Part shown: positions 11,501 through 22,975 of the stretch, piece after piece
Position numbering within the stretch: position 1 is the first letter of the stretch
Layout of the letters: each line of letters opens with the position of its first letter
Source of the DNA: Patiria miniata
Lineage: Eukaryota; Echinodermata; Asteroidea; Valvatida; Asterinidae
Direction: 5' to 3'
Length of the DNA stretch: 64,000 nucleotides
Assembly (NCBI RefSeq): GCF_015706575.1
Contig: NW_024037070.1
Span: forward strand, 7,781,598-7,845,597
The notes under the pieces: model-generated
What the model was told of the DNA's origin: nothing
The model's database searches: none
What the model saw: only the letters and a program-made list of their open reading frames with translations
Program-made: the position numbers and the translations under genes

Positions 11501-12928
11501 CAATAACGAGAAAAATGGCGGTAAGAAGTTTCACATTACTATGTGTGTATGGTTAAAAAAAACTAAGTTTGATTTTTATGCAGATACCGTTGTCGGGCAA
11601 TAGACCTTTACAGTACATGGTTCGGAACTCTTGGGGCCTAGAATGACTGTTTCGTGTGCAACAAAATGTAATTATACGGCATTTTGGCAAGTAAGGCCAT
11701 TTGGCATCGATATTATGGGCGCGACGAGCAGAAAGATACAAGTATACCAGCTAAAACCCCTTCACTAACCTGCAAAGGTAACGGATTTCGTCCAGTCGAG
11801 ACGTCTGCAGTTTGCAGAATGTATGCTTCCGACCCAGCCAACACCCCAAAGTTAGCGTTGGGCAATGACGTCACACAAGTGCGCCACCTTTTTTTCTTCA
11901 GATATTTACATGTCAATGAGATTTTTTTCAATGTCGGATCATATTGCATAACAATGGACGATTTCAAGGGGCCAACCACATTGAATAGGCAACAACATAA
12001 GGCCATTCAACATTGATTGTATTGGTTTTCATCACCTCCCGCCTCGATTTTCACTCCCGACCCGATTTTTTTATATTTTATATTTGTTTCTGAAAGTGTC
12101 TTTTTTTCTCTAAAAAGTGTATTTTCCAGACAAGTTTCTCACCAAATCCACAGGCACGGTCGCATGAGATGTTATCATGTGATAGCGGGGCGATGTGGTA
12201 TCATACAACAACATTCTGCACACCATACAGTGAGAGCGTGTTGTAGGCTACAGTATAGTCGAGGTCGGTTGTAAAGTTTTAAAAGTGAATATCCAAATAT
12301 AGGCAATTGTTTGTTTGAACTGCGCAGTGCATCATGCCTTTCGATAATCGCCCAGATTACTTGTGAAGTGAAGTTTTTCAAGCCATGGTTTGGGATTAAT
12401 ATCACTCTTTCCGTGACATAAACTGAACAACAGCTTTGTCGCATGAATTTATAAAATATGAAATATAGGCCTTATTGCCCTCCCGACTGATAAAATAAAT
12501 CAATATTGAATAGCCTTATTTAAGCATTGTTCACGATATCTGATAAACATGCAATTTGGCTTATTGATGGGGCCATTGCCCTGCGACCTATTGCAATGAA
12601 AACCGTTGCAATGGCGGTTCTGAAGTACGATGTGCGGAGAAAAGTTACATTTTGAAACATCCTGTGCACCGATTTTCTATCGCTTCTTTTAAGGGACGAG
12701 TAGGACTAGGTGTTACGTAGCCATCGCTCCGATTCGATGTATTTGTTATTTGAATCCGGCATTGCCGTTCACACAATGCGTATTTAGTGGTTTCTAGGCC
12801 TTTAAGACCTGCCCAAAGAAAACGGCCACTATTTTTCCCAAAGCGGAGAAGTAGGCATATTGAAAAACGATCCCTCCGTGCAAAACATGGCAAAATAGCG
12901 CCACTTTCGGGCCCAATTGCATCCAAAA
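11501..12928. other. No recognised feature
   Basis: AT-rich sequence with only short overlapping frames on both strands (for example 11684-12016 and 12645-12950). None has a recognisable domain or convincing splice context, and I see no repeats shared with the rest of the window. Confidence 0.5.
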
Positions 12929-13212
12929 TGCCTAGAAATGGAAGCCCCAAGTCCGGGCCAGAGTATCTCTTGAATTACCCAACTTATGGCTCTCAGAACT
13001 CTTTAATATACATGTAGATTATTTATGGCTCGGCAGATCGATTTATAGGCCTATACCAGCTTGCACGCTTTAGGGACGTGTAAGAGCACACCGCCTGTCC
13101 AGGGTCCAAATAAACCAGCCCGCCTGTCCAGAGTCCACATAAATCATCTTCCTAACACTTTATGCATTGGTCTTTGAGACCTTTGATACCAACTCGCTAC
13201 ATCGGCTTTTGG

Positions 13213-13400
13213 AATTAAAGGGAATGTACAACATTGGCTTTTGCTGCAATTTTCAGAAATAAGTGCATTTGGAGGATTTATATGTTTTAGCATTACTTAG
13301 ATGCCGTAAAAACCAAGAAAACCAATTATATTCTTGTAGTCTGGTTCCCTGACCCCACTGAAGATGAAATGGAGCAATTCATAGACTTTGGGGAATTGTA
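13213..13400 (+). repeat. Dispersed repeat (matches 33285-33530 inverted; second copy 18610-18795)
   Basis: The blocks AATGTACAACATTGGCTTTT, TAGTCTGGTTCCCTGACC and TAGACTTTGGGGAATTG occur here. They recur in the same relative order on the other strand inside the EIF2AK1 gene. This is probably a short non-autonomous transposon. Confidence 0.7.
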
Positions 13401-14369
13401 TTGCAAGAGTATCAATTTAGCTGGCTTGTACCCGTTCACAGGTGTGTAATCAATTGCAAAGAAAATGTGGAACAACTAAATATAAGAAATATGGAGTAGG
13501 TTTTGAAAATAGCCAGTTTTCTCCAGCGCTGGTCGGCCGACCAGCGTTGGAAAAATACAGTTTTTCTGGAAAATGTCAGCACACCACGAGCCACAATGCT
13601 ACAGGATGCTTTAGACTGTCATTCCCTAAACAATCCAGTAAGGTATTTCATGATAATTGGATCATTTCGTTTTTTTATGTTTTCAAATGTTGTATCTTCC
13701 CTTTAAGATATCCAAGATGGCCGCCGTGTCAGTACATCATAATACTACTCGCACAAAAACCCTTAGGTATGCAACAATGAAATTCATTCCAGTGCCAAAA
13801 AGTGAATTTTAAATTGTGAGGTACGTATCTAATAATATGCCCCTGGCGCTGGCCCAGATTGTTTGAATTTATACACAGTTTTATGCGAAGTTCTATACAA
13901 AACGAGACCCAGTGCGTGCGACTATGCAATTTCATAGAACGTTCTGGACCAGCAATGCCGATGCCATTATCGGCATATAAGTCACAGTCTGCCAGATCCA
14001 ATGAATGCAGAGAATTTATGATTAAAGAGCATTCCGGCAATAAATACAACGATTTGAATGGTTTTTCTTCTGCAGATCGCGTGAGAATTGAAGCGATACA
14101 CCCGGAGGCCGTGCGGGATACAAAAGTACTTATAAATAGGCTACACCGCAGTTGGCAAAATTCCAACCTGTTTAAACTACGGTCACGATAAACTCTGTAC
14201 TATGTTTTGAAACACGTTGTATTCGTATGCCTTGCGAACACATAATTATTCGAAACAACCGAGATTTAGGTACATTGAACCTCAGTATGGTGGCCCCACA
14301 CTCAACAAAGAATCTCGTGGAGATACCGATGATCCACTGCATAAGTCATGTACCGGCCACCGGGGTCTA

Positions 14370-14530
14370 TGGGTCTACCCGATGTTCCCCAATACCTATG
14401 TTCCCCAATACCTACCGATGTTCCCCAAAATCCTAGGGACTAAGGGTTATGGGTTAGGGTTAGGGTTATATGGTAAGGATTTCGGGGAACGTCGGTATTG
14501 GGGAACATCGGTATCGGGGAACATAGGTAT
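14370..14530. repeat. Inverted GGGGAACAT repeats around a telomere-like core (copy 1)
   Basis: On the left are several CCCCAATACC/GATGTTCCCC units; on the right are their complements (GGTATTGGGGAACATCGG). Between them sits GGGTTATGGGTTAGGGTTAG, about three TTAGGG units. The sister copy is at about 19766-19926. The copies differ by a short indel beside the telomere-like core. Confidence 0.8.
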
Positions 14531-14815
14531 GCACCCCCTGGCCACCTTCATTTTAAGGCAGAGTGTTGCTGCCACTGCCATTTAAGTTGATATCTAAAAC
14601 CTGTCTTAACTTAATATTCTTTAAAATGGGACTTGCGGCATCTGGCTGCCGAAGTGAACTGAGCTTGATCATAATGGGAATAACCCTCTGATATTGTTTC
14701 AACACAAGACCCTGGTGTAAGGGGTTTTGCACAGAACTATACGGTACCAACTTTTACAATGTGTCAGTAATGTACGATTGCCCGGAGGTTATTTTTTCGC
14801 GCGCTTTATGCTATA

Positions 14816-15468
14816 CAGTGTGTCCCAAAAAAATGTCCCTCTCATAGACCACAGAATAATTACCAAAATCAAGTTTTATACTCAATTAAGGTTACATATT
14901 TAGAAAGCCCACTTAATTTTGTAGTTCCTGTGAAAATTTCAAAGGTCTCGCTTCATTGGTTTTGAATACACAGGCTTTTATGTAACAGCAGTGCTTTCCG
15001 GCCCATTCCAAGTTTGATAAAAAGAAATGCACGCTACAGACATACCATACCTTATTCCATGCTTCACTTTTATTTCAACAACTGTGTTTTTGTTTTTGTT
15101 ATTAAGTAACTAAAGGCAAGTTCATTTACTTTTTTTTAAATGAAAACTAATCAAAGTTCAGTTCCACTGGTCGTGTGTGCTTTCACAGGGTGTGTTCCAC
15201 TTATGGTTTGTTCTTCAATGTCCAGCTTGCAAACCTTTATTGTCCTCCTGCATATCCTTCCACCTGCAAACTTGGAATGGGCTGAAAAGCATGCTGTTAC
15301 ATAATAGACTGTGTATTCAAAACCAATGAAGCGAGGCCAATGAAATTTTCACAGAAGTTACAAAATTAAATGGGCTTTCTTAATCTGAACACTAAATTGA
15401 GAATAATACTTGATTTTGGAATTAATTTAGCAGTCTATCAGAGGGACATTTTTTTGGGGGACACACTG
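14816..15468. mobile_element. Tc1/mariner-type MITE with ~200-bp inverted ends (copy 1)
   Basis: The ends are CAGTGTGTCCCAAAAAAATG and its complement, flanked by TA on both sides (14814-14815 and 15469-15470). Similarity continues inward for ~200 bp (for example TTGGTTTTGAATACACAG against CTGTGTATTCAAAACCAA). TA duplication and CAGT ends are typical of the Tc1/mariner superfamily. No transposase frame is inside, so it is non-autonomous. Confidence 0.85.
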
Positions 15469-15487
15469 TAGAACGGAAGGGGTCCGC

Positions 15488-15668
15488 CCGCCGGCCGTAA
15501 GTCCGACGCCTCATTGGTGCGACGCATCATAAGTCCGAAATGTTGGATTTATGAGGCGTCGGGCTTATGATGCGTCGGACTTATGAGGCATACATCAGTA
15601 TGCCGCCTCATAGGTCTGACGCCACATAATGTCCGACGCCTCATACCTCTGACGCCTCGTAAGTCCAA
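15488..15668. repeat. Patch of ~17-bp TAAGTCCGACGCCTCAT-like units in both orientations (copy 1)
   Basis: Units such as GTAAGTCCGACGCCTCAT alternate with their complements (ATGAGGCGTCGGGCTTAT, GATGCGTCGGACTTATGAGG). The sister patch is at about 20892-21067. The alternating orientation allows several stem-loops. Confidence 0.75.
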
Positions 15669-15859
15669 AACAGCGTTTGTATATTGTCGGACTAAAATAT
15701 CCATGTTTGGAATAAAATAAACCGGCCTGCAACATACAGGGTGAGTCAAAAAAGATGGATTACTCAACGGCAAAAAGCGTGATCACGTCGGACAGACTCC
15801 CGCCGCCATGATAGAATGCAAAAAGTGGAAAAGGTCCCGGATGTGTACATATATTAACA

Positions 15860-16744
15860 ATGGCGTCTGCCACTTCTTCGTGCTCCTCTGCCCATTGTTC
15901 AGCAATAAATTGCCACAATCGGCAGTCAAAATGCCCAGACTTGTCATTCTTTAGATTCCCAAAGAACAAGGAGAGGTAAGAAACAGATTTTTAACTTTTA
16001 ACATTGCCTTTATCGCGTAAATTAATCTGCAGATTGACCCTTGACGCTTGAGTAAGTTGAGGCCAAATTTTGGTCCATTCTTTTAAGTTTTATTCATGTT
16101 ATTCGTTCCTTTCCCCCAAGAAATGTAATCTTAGGCGTATGTCTGATTCATCCATGGGCATGCGCCTAGCCTTGACTCTGGATGGTTACAGTTAGCCTTG
16201 GCCTAGGCTGGGCTAGGCCTAGCTCAGGCCTGGATGGCGTCTTCATTGCATTACGTAACCTAGGGCATGATGTAGGGAGGCACATAGGCAAAATAGGCTC
16301 GGCCTAATTTAAAGAAATAAGCTTGCCTAGTCCTCAGTGAGACATTCTGGAAATACCAAATAAATTTATTTAACAAGACTGCATTAGGTACCTGACCGCC
16401 TTCTTTATTAAAAAAAAAAGGGGGGGGGGTTTGGAAAATCCTCTGAAAAGGTATTTTGCTTTTCAATTTCTGCAGATATCTACAGTGGGTACAGAACACC
16501 CGTCGCAAAGATTTGCTGGGAAGAACGGCACTATATTTAAGCACAAATTGCCGTTTGTGCTCGGAGCACTTTGAAAATAATCAGTTTTCAAACAAATCAA
16601 CCCAAAACTGTCTAAATTGGAATGCTGTTCCAACTATCTTCAATATTCCAAATCCACCCAAATCGGTGACTACAACACGCAGGCCTCCCAAGAGGAAATT
16701 GTGTGAGCGTCTGGAACTAGCAGTGCCTCATCAGAAGTTCAAAG
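15860..16744 (+). pseudogene. Extra THAP-domain head of the P-element-like transposase (copy 1, exons 1-2 only)
   Basis: Exon 1 (15860-15975) starts MASATSSCSSAHCSAINCHN and ends at a GTAAG donor. Exon 2 (16476-16744) follows a TTTCTGCAG acceptor. Together they give 128 codons holding a full THAP (C2CH) zinc finger: the paired cysteines of CSAINCHN, SFFRFPK, W in YLQWVQNTRR, the C..H pair of CSEHF, and the AVPTIF box. THAP domains bind DNA through this zinc fold. The copy ends with the duplication, before any catalytic exon. If transcribed it would make a DNA-binding-only protein, or it could splice over copy 2 to exon 3 at 23888 in phase. The state of its promoter is unknown. Confidence 0.85.
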
Positions 16745-16899
16745 GTATTTTTCATTTCAACATTTATAAGGAAAGCTTGACAGAAAATTGAAATGGCTGA
16801 AACTTGTTACAAATACATGTACATAAATTGCTGGTACTACTTATCTTACAAATTATTCTGCATCAATAATAAATACAGGGCACGTACAATAGAAGTTTA

Positions 16900-17543
16900 C
16901 CATTTGCCAAAAACATTAATGCCAAAATTTTAAACAAACCTAAAACAGTTGTAACATTCTTGTTTCTAAAGCCAATGGTAATACATTTTGACCATGTTTA
17001 TACTTTTATTTCAACAGGGTGGCCTTTTCTGTTATTTAAACTGATATTCTTAAGGGCCCTGATTACATTGAAATAAGTTATCAAATGAAACTACTAAAAC
17101 ATTAAACAAAACCAAAATTCATAAATAATAAAATGACAACATTGAAAGAGTTTTAAAATATATACGTATAGATAAAAATCGAAATTGACGTTAGTACCAG
17201 GACCAAATCTACTAACACAAAGAAAAGATAATTGTTTAACATAAATATAAAAAACACGCACAATGAATGTAAAAAAATAAAAGCAAGAAAATACATATTA
17301 ATTTTTTCAAATAGCAACCACAAAAGACATTAATATTTATTTAATTAAGAAACAACCACATTTATGAACGAAGGGAATAAATTTTAGTACACGTCCAACA
17401 ATAATATAAAAATCAAAGTAAAATTAAACAAGCAAGAAACAAACATATCAGATAAACTATGCCCCAAAAAACTCCTAAAGTTAAAAACAAGCAAACAGAA
17501 GGTATAGACAAACGGAACATAAGCATTTTAACTATCAAAAACA

Positions 17544-17590
<47 letters not shown>

Positions 17591-17940
17591 ATCATGATCA
17601 TAGAAAATAAACAAAAACAAGACAAAAGGTAATTTTTAAATGAATGAATAAGAACTGAAACAGTTGAAACAAAAATCAAACAAACTTAACTAAAATGACA
17701 ATAAAACAGAAGTAATTCAACCCATAAATTTAATTAATGTTATAAATTTCTACCCAGTGATAATGACTCTCCATTTTTGGAACTGTGTTTCTAAATAGGG
17801 CAAAGTGGGGACAAGGAGACTTTACTTCATATGCATATAGGCTTATGTCAATCTTTATCAATTAAATAAACCAGGCTATCAAGTAAGTTGTCCACAGGCC
17901 CCTTCAACTACTCCCCACCCTTCTCCATTTTTGTTTTCAT
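16900..17940. other. AT-rich intron-like stretch, nothing recognised
   Basis: Apart from the GA run I see only A-rich, low-complexity sequence. It corresponds to the long intron before exon 3 in copy 2 (22140-23887). Confidence 0.5.
17542..17588. repeat. (GA)n microsatellite, copy 1
   Basis: An alternating GA run with one interruption. The sister run at 22938-22973 is shorter and pure, so this is one of the length differences between the duplicated blocks. Confidence 0.95.
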
Positions 17941-20210
17941 AACACCAGCTGCTTTCAACTACATTGCTCATGTATGTATTTCCCCAAGATGACAAATGTC
18001 CTTAGTGTTCACAAAGAAAGTGCTTTATACAAAAGGCATTCCTGGCTCGAGTGCTCTGATCACTGTTCCTTTCCCAGAAAAAAAACCCTCAATTGGCCAA
18101 ACTTACTCTCGACGGTTGGAGTCATGGGATCTTCTTCACACGAAGCTGTCTATGAAAATTGACCGAAGATATATTAATAACTTTAACATGATCTCCAGCT
18201 GATTTGTGGGTGACACTGTATGTGTGCAGAGAGACACAGACATAAGGTCGTATCTTCATTACTTTGCCAGCTTCAAATTTTCAACGGTGAAAATTTGCCT
18301 AATCATCCCCTTCACAAGTGAAGTGCCTAGAAATGGAAGCCCCAAGTCCGGGCCAGAGTATCTCTTGAATTACCCAACTTATGGCTCTCAGAACTCTTTA
18401 ATATACATGTAGGTTATTTATGGCTCGGCAGATCGATTTATAGGCCTATACCAGCTTGCACGCTTTAGGGACGTGTAAGAGCACACCGCCTGTCCAGGGT
18501 CCAAATAAACCAGCCCGCCTGTCCAGGGTCCACATAAATCATCTTCCTAACACTTTATGCATTGGTCTTTGAGACCTTTGATACCAACTCGCTACATCGG
18601 CTTTTGGAATTAAAGGGAATGTACAACATTGGCTTTCGGCTGCAATTTTCAGAAATAAGTGCATTTGGAGGATTTATATGTTTTAGCATTACTTAGATGC
18701 CGTAAAAACCAAGAAAACCAATTATATTCTTGTAGTCTGGTTCCCTGACCCCACTGAAGATGAAATGGAGCAATTCATAGACTTTGGGGAATTGTATTGC
18801 AAGAGTATCAATTTAGCTGGCTTGTACCCGTTCACAGGTGTGTAATCAATTGCAAAGAAAATGTGGAACAACTAAATATAAGAAATATGGAGTAGGTTTT
18901 GAAAATAGCCAGTTTTCTCCAGCGCTGGTCGGCCGACCAGCGTTGGAAAAATACAGTTTTTCTGGAAAATGTCAGCACACCACGAGCCACAATGCTACAG
19001 GATGCTTTAGACTGTCATTCCCTAATCAATCCAGTAAGGTATTTCATGATAATTGGATCATTTCGTTTTTTTATGTTTTCAAATGTTGTATCTTCCCTTT
19101 AAGATATCCAAGATGGCCGCCGTGTCAGTACATCATAATACTACTCGCACAAAAACCCTTAGGTATGCAACAATGAAATTCATTCCAGTGCCAAAAAGTG
19201 AATTTTAAATTGTGAGGTGTCTAATAATATGCCCCTGGCGCTGGCCCAGATTGTTTGAATTTATACACAGTTTTATGCGAAGTTCTATACAAAACGAGAC
19301 CCAGTGCGTGCGACTATGCAATTTCATAGAACGTTCTGGACCAGCAATGCCGATGCCATTATCGGCATATAAGTCACAGTCTGCCAGATCCAATGAATGC
19401 AGAGAATTTATGATTAAAGAGCATTCCGGCAATAACTACAACGATTTGAATGGTTTTTCTTCTGCAGATCGCGTGAGAATTGAAGCGATACACCCGGAGG
19501 CCGTGCGGGATACAAAAGTACTTATAAATAGGCTACACCGCAGTTGGCAAAATTCCAACCTGTTTAAACTACGGTCACGATAAACTCTGTACTATGTTTT
19601 GAAACAAGTTGTATTCGTATGCCTTGCGAACACATAATTATTCGAAACAACCGAGATTTAGGTACATTGAACCTCAGTATGGTGGCCCCACACTCAACAA
19701 AGAATCTCGTGGAGATACCGATGATCCACTGCATAAGTCATGTACCGGCCACCGGGGTCTATGGGTCTACCCGATGTTCCCCAATACCTATGTTCTCCAA
19801 TACCTACCGATGTTCCCCAAAATCCTAGGGACCAAGGGTTATGGGTTAGGGTTAGGGTTATATTTATGGTTAGGATTTCGGGGAACGTCGGTATTGGGGA
19901 ACATCGGTATCGGGGAACATAGGTATGCACCCCCTGGCCACCTTCATTTTAAGGCAGAGTGTTGCTGCCACCGCCATTTAAGTTGATACCTAAAACCTGT
20001 CTTAACTTAATATTCTTTAAAATGGGACTTGCGGCATCTGGCTGCCGAAGTGAACTGAGCTTGATCATAATGGGAATAACCCTCTGATATTGTTTCAACA
20101 CAAGACCCTGGTGTAAGGGGTTTTGCACAGAACTATACGGTACCAACTTTTACAATGTGTCAGTAATGTACGATTGCCCGGAGGTTATTTTTCGCGCGCT
20201 TTATGCTATA

Positions 20211-20865
20211 CAGTGTGTCCCAAAAAAATGTCCCTCTCATAGACCACAGAATAATTACCAAAATCAAGTTTTATACTCAATTGAGTTTACATATTTAGAA
20301 AGCCCACTTAATTTTGTAGTTCCTGTGAAAATTTCAAAGGTCTCGCTTCATTGGTTTTGAATGCACAGGCTTTTAATTATGTAACAGCAGTGCTTTCCGG
20401 CCCATTCCAAGTTTGATAAAAAGAAATGCACGCTACAGACATACCATACCTTATTCCATGCTTCACTTTTATTTCAACAACTGTGTTTTTGTTTTTGTTA
20501 TTAAGTAACTAAAGGCAAGTTCATTTACTTTTTTTAAATGAAAACTAATCAAAGTTCAGTTCCACTGGTCGTGTGTGCTTTCACAGGTTGTCTTCCACGT
20601 ATGGTTTGTTCTTCAATGTCCAGCTTGTAAACCTTTATTGTCCTCCTGCATATCCTTCCACCTGCAAACTTGGAATGGGCTGAAAAGCATGCTGTTACAT
20701 AATAGACTGTGTATTCAAAACCAATGAAGCGAGGCCACTGAAATTTTCACAGAAGTTACAAAATTAAATGGGCTTTCTTAATCTGAACACTAAATTGAGA
20801 ATAATACTTGATTTTGGAATTAATTTAGCAGTCTATCAGAGGGACATTTTTTTTGGGACACACTG
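20211..20865. mobile_element. Tc1/mariner-type MITE (copy 2)
   Basis: This is the sister of 14816-15468 with TA on both flanks. It was duplicated with the block and was not inserted independently. Confidence 0.85.
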
Positions 20866-22932
20866 TAGAACGGAAGGGGTCCGCCCGCCGGCCGTAAGTC
20901 CGACGCCTCATTGGTGCGACGCATCATAAGTCCGAAATGTTGGATTTATGAGGCGTCGGGCTTATGATGCGTCGGACTTATGAGGCATACATCAGTATGC
21001 CGCCTCATAGGTCTGACGCCGCATAATGTCCGACGCCTCATATACCTCTGACGCCTCGTAGGTCCAACACAGCGTTTGTATATTGTCGGACTAAAATATC
21101 CATGTTTGGAATAAAATAAACCAGCCTGCAACATACAGGGTGAGTCAAAAAAGATGGATTACTCAACGGCAAAAAACGTGATCACGTCGGACAGACTCCC
21201 GCCGCCATGATAGAATGCAAAAAGTTGAAAAGGTCCCGGATGTGTACATATATTAACAATGGCGTCTGCCACTTCTTCGTGCTCCTCTGCCCATTGTTCA
21301 GCAATAAATTGCCATAATCGGCAGTCAAAATGCCCAGACTTGTCATTCTTTAGATTCCCAAAGAACAAGGAGAGGTAAGAAACAGATTTTTAACTTTTAA
21401 CATTGCCTTTATCGCGTAAATTAATCTGCAGATTGACCCTTGACGCTTGAGTAAGTTGAGGCCAAATTTTGGTCCATTCTTTTAAGTTTTATTCATGTTA
21501 TTCGTTCCTTTCCCCCAAGAAATGTAATCTTAGGCGTATGTCTGATTCATCCATGGGCATGCGCCTAGCCTTGACTCTGGATGGTTACAGTTAGCCTTGG
21601 CCTAGGCTGGGCTAGGCCTAGCTCAGGCCTGGATGGCGTCTTCATTGCATTACGTAACCTAGGGCATGATGTAGGGAGGCACATAGGCAAAATAGGCTCG
21701 GCCTAATTTAAAGAAATAAGCTTGCCTAGTCCTCAGTGAGACATTCTGGAAATACCAAATAAATTTATTTAACAAGACTGCATTAGGTACCTGACCGCCT
21801 TCTTTATTAAAAAAAAGGGGGGGGGTTGGAAAATCCTCTGAAAAGGTATTTTGCTTTTCAATTTCTGCAGATATCTACAGTGGGTACAGAACACCCGTCG
21901 CAAAGATTTGCTGGGAAGAACGGCACTATATTTAAGCACAAATTGCCGTTTGTGCTCGGAGCACTTTGAAAATAATCAGTTTTCAAACAAATCAACCCAA
22001 AACCGTCTAAATTGGAATGCTGTTCCAACTATCTTCAATATTCCAAATCCACCCAAATCGGTGACTACAACACGCAGGCCTCCCAAGAGGAAATTGTGTG
22101 AGCGTCTGGAACTAGCAGTGCCTCATCAGAAGTTCAAAGGTATTTTTCATTTCAACATTTATAAGGAAAGCTTGACAGAAAATTGAAATGGCTGAAACTT
22201 GTTACAAATACATGTACATAAATTGCTGGTACTACTTATCTTACAAATTATTCTGCATCAATAATAAATACAGGGCACGTACAATAGAAGTTTACCATTT
22301 GCCAAAAACATTAATGCCAAAATTTTAAACAAACCTAAAACAGTTGTAACATTCTTGTTTCTAAAGCCAATGGTAATACATTTTGACCATGTTTATACTT
22401 TTATTTCAACAGGGTGGCCTTTTCTGTTATTTAAACTGCTATTCTTAAGGGCCCTGATTACATTGAAATAAGTTATCAAATGAAACTACTAAAACATTAA
22501 ACAAAACCAAAATTCATAAATAATAAAATGACAACATTGAAAGAGTTTTAAAATATATACGTATAGATAAAAATCGAAATTGACGTTAGTACCAGGACCA
22601 AATCTACTAACACAAAGAAAAGATAATTGTTTAACATAAATATAAAAAACACGCACAATGAATGTAAAAAAATAAAAGCAAGAAAATACATATTAATTTT
22701 TTCAAATAGCAACCACAAAAGACATTAATATTTATTTAATTAAGAAACAACCACATTTATGAACGAAGGGAATAAATTTTAGTACACGTCCAACAATAAT
22801 ATAAAAATCAAAGTAAAATTAAACAAGCAAGAAACAAACATATCAGATAAACTATGCCCCAAAAAACTCCTAAAGTTAAAAACAAGCAAACAGAAGGTAT
22901 AGACAAACGGAACATAAGCATTTTAACTATCA

Positions 22933-22937
<5 letters not shown>

Positions 22938-22973
<36 letters not shown>
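22938..22973. repeat. (GA)n microsatellite, copy 2
   Basis: A pure GA run in the transposase intron, shorter than its sister in copy 1. Confidence 0.95.

Positions 22974-22975
<2 letters not shown>

Larger units (their letters stand above)
12929..18323 (+). repeat. Young 5.39-kb tandem duplication, copy 1
   Basis: Copy 1 starts at TGCCTAGAAATGGAAGCCCC and runs to TTCACAAGTGA at about 18321. Copy 2 restarts with the same TGCCTAG at 18324, an offset of 5395 bp, after about two filler bases. By eye the copies are ~99% identical, with scattered substitutions and a few indels. Copy 1 holds THAP exons 1 and 2, a MITE, an inverted repeat with telomere-like core, and a GA run. It lacks the catalytic exon. 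Confidence 0.95.

Noticed and set aside
13442-14191. Frames of 110-145 codons present in both duplicate blocks
   Set aside because: Conservation between the blocks only reflects the recent duplication; overlapping frames on both strands have no domain.
14440-14475. True telomere
   Set aside because: Only about three TTAGGG units lie inside an inverted repeat, with ordinary sequence on both sides.
15760-15969. Minus-strand frame in both duplicate blocks (also 21159-21368)
   Set aside because: It is the shadow of THAP exon 1 on the plus strand, which has a matching donor, exon 2 acceptor and THAP residues.
17974-18202. Possible transposase exon between exons 2 and 3 (also 23359-23578)
   Set aside because: Exon 2 joins exon 3 directly in phase, and this frame has no recognised motif; I cannot exclude an alternative exon.
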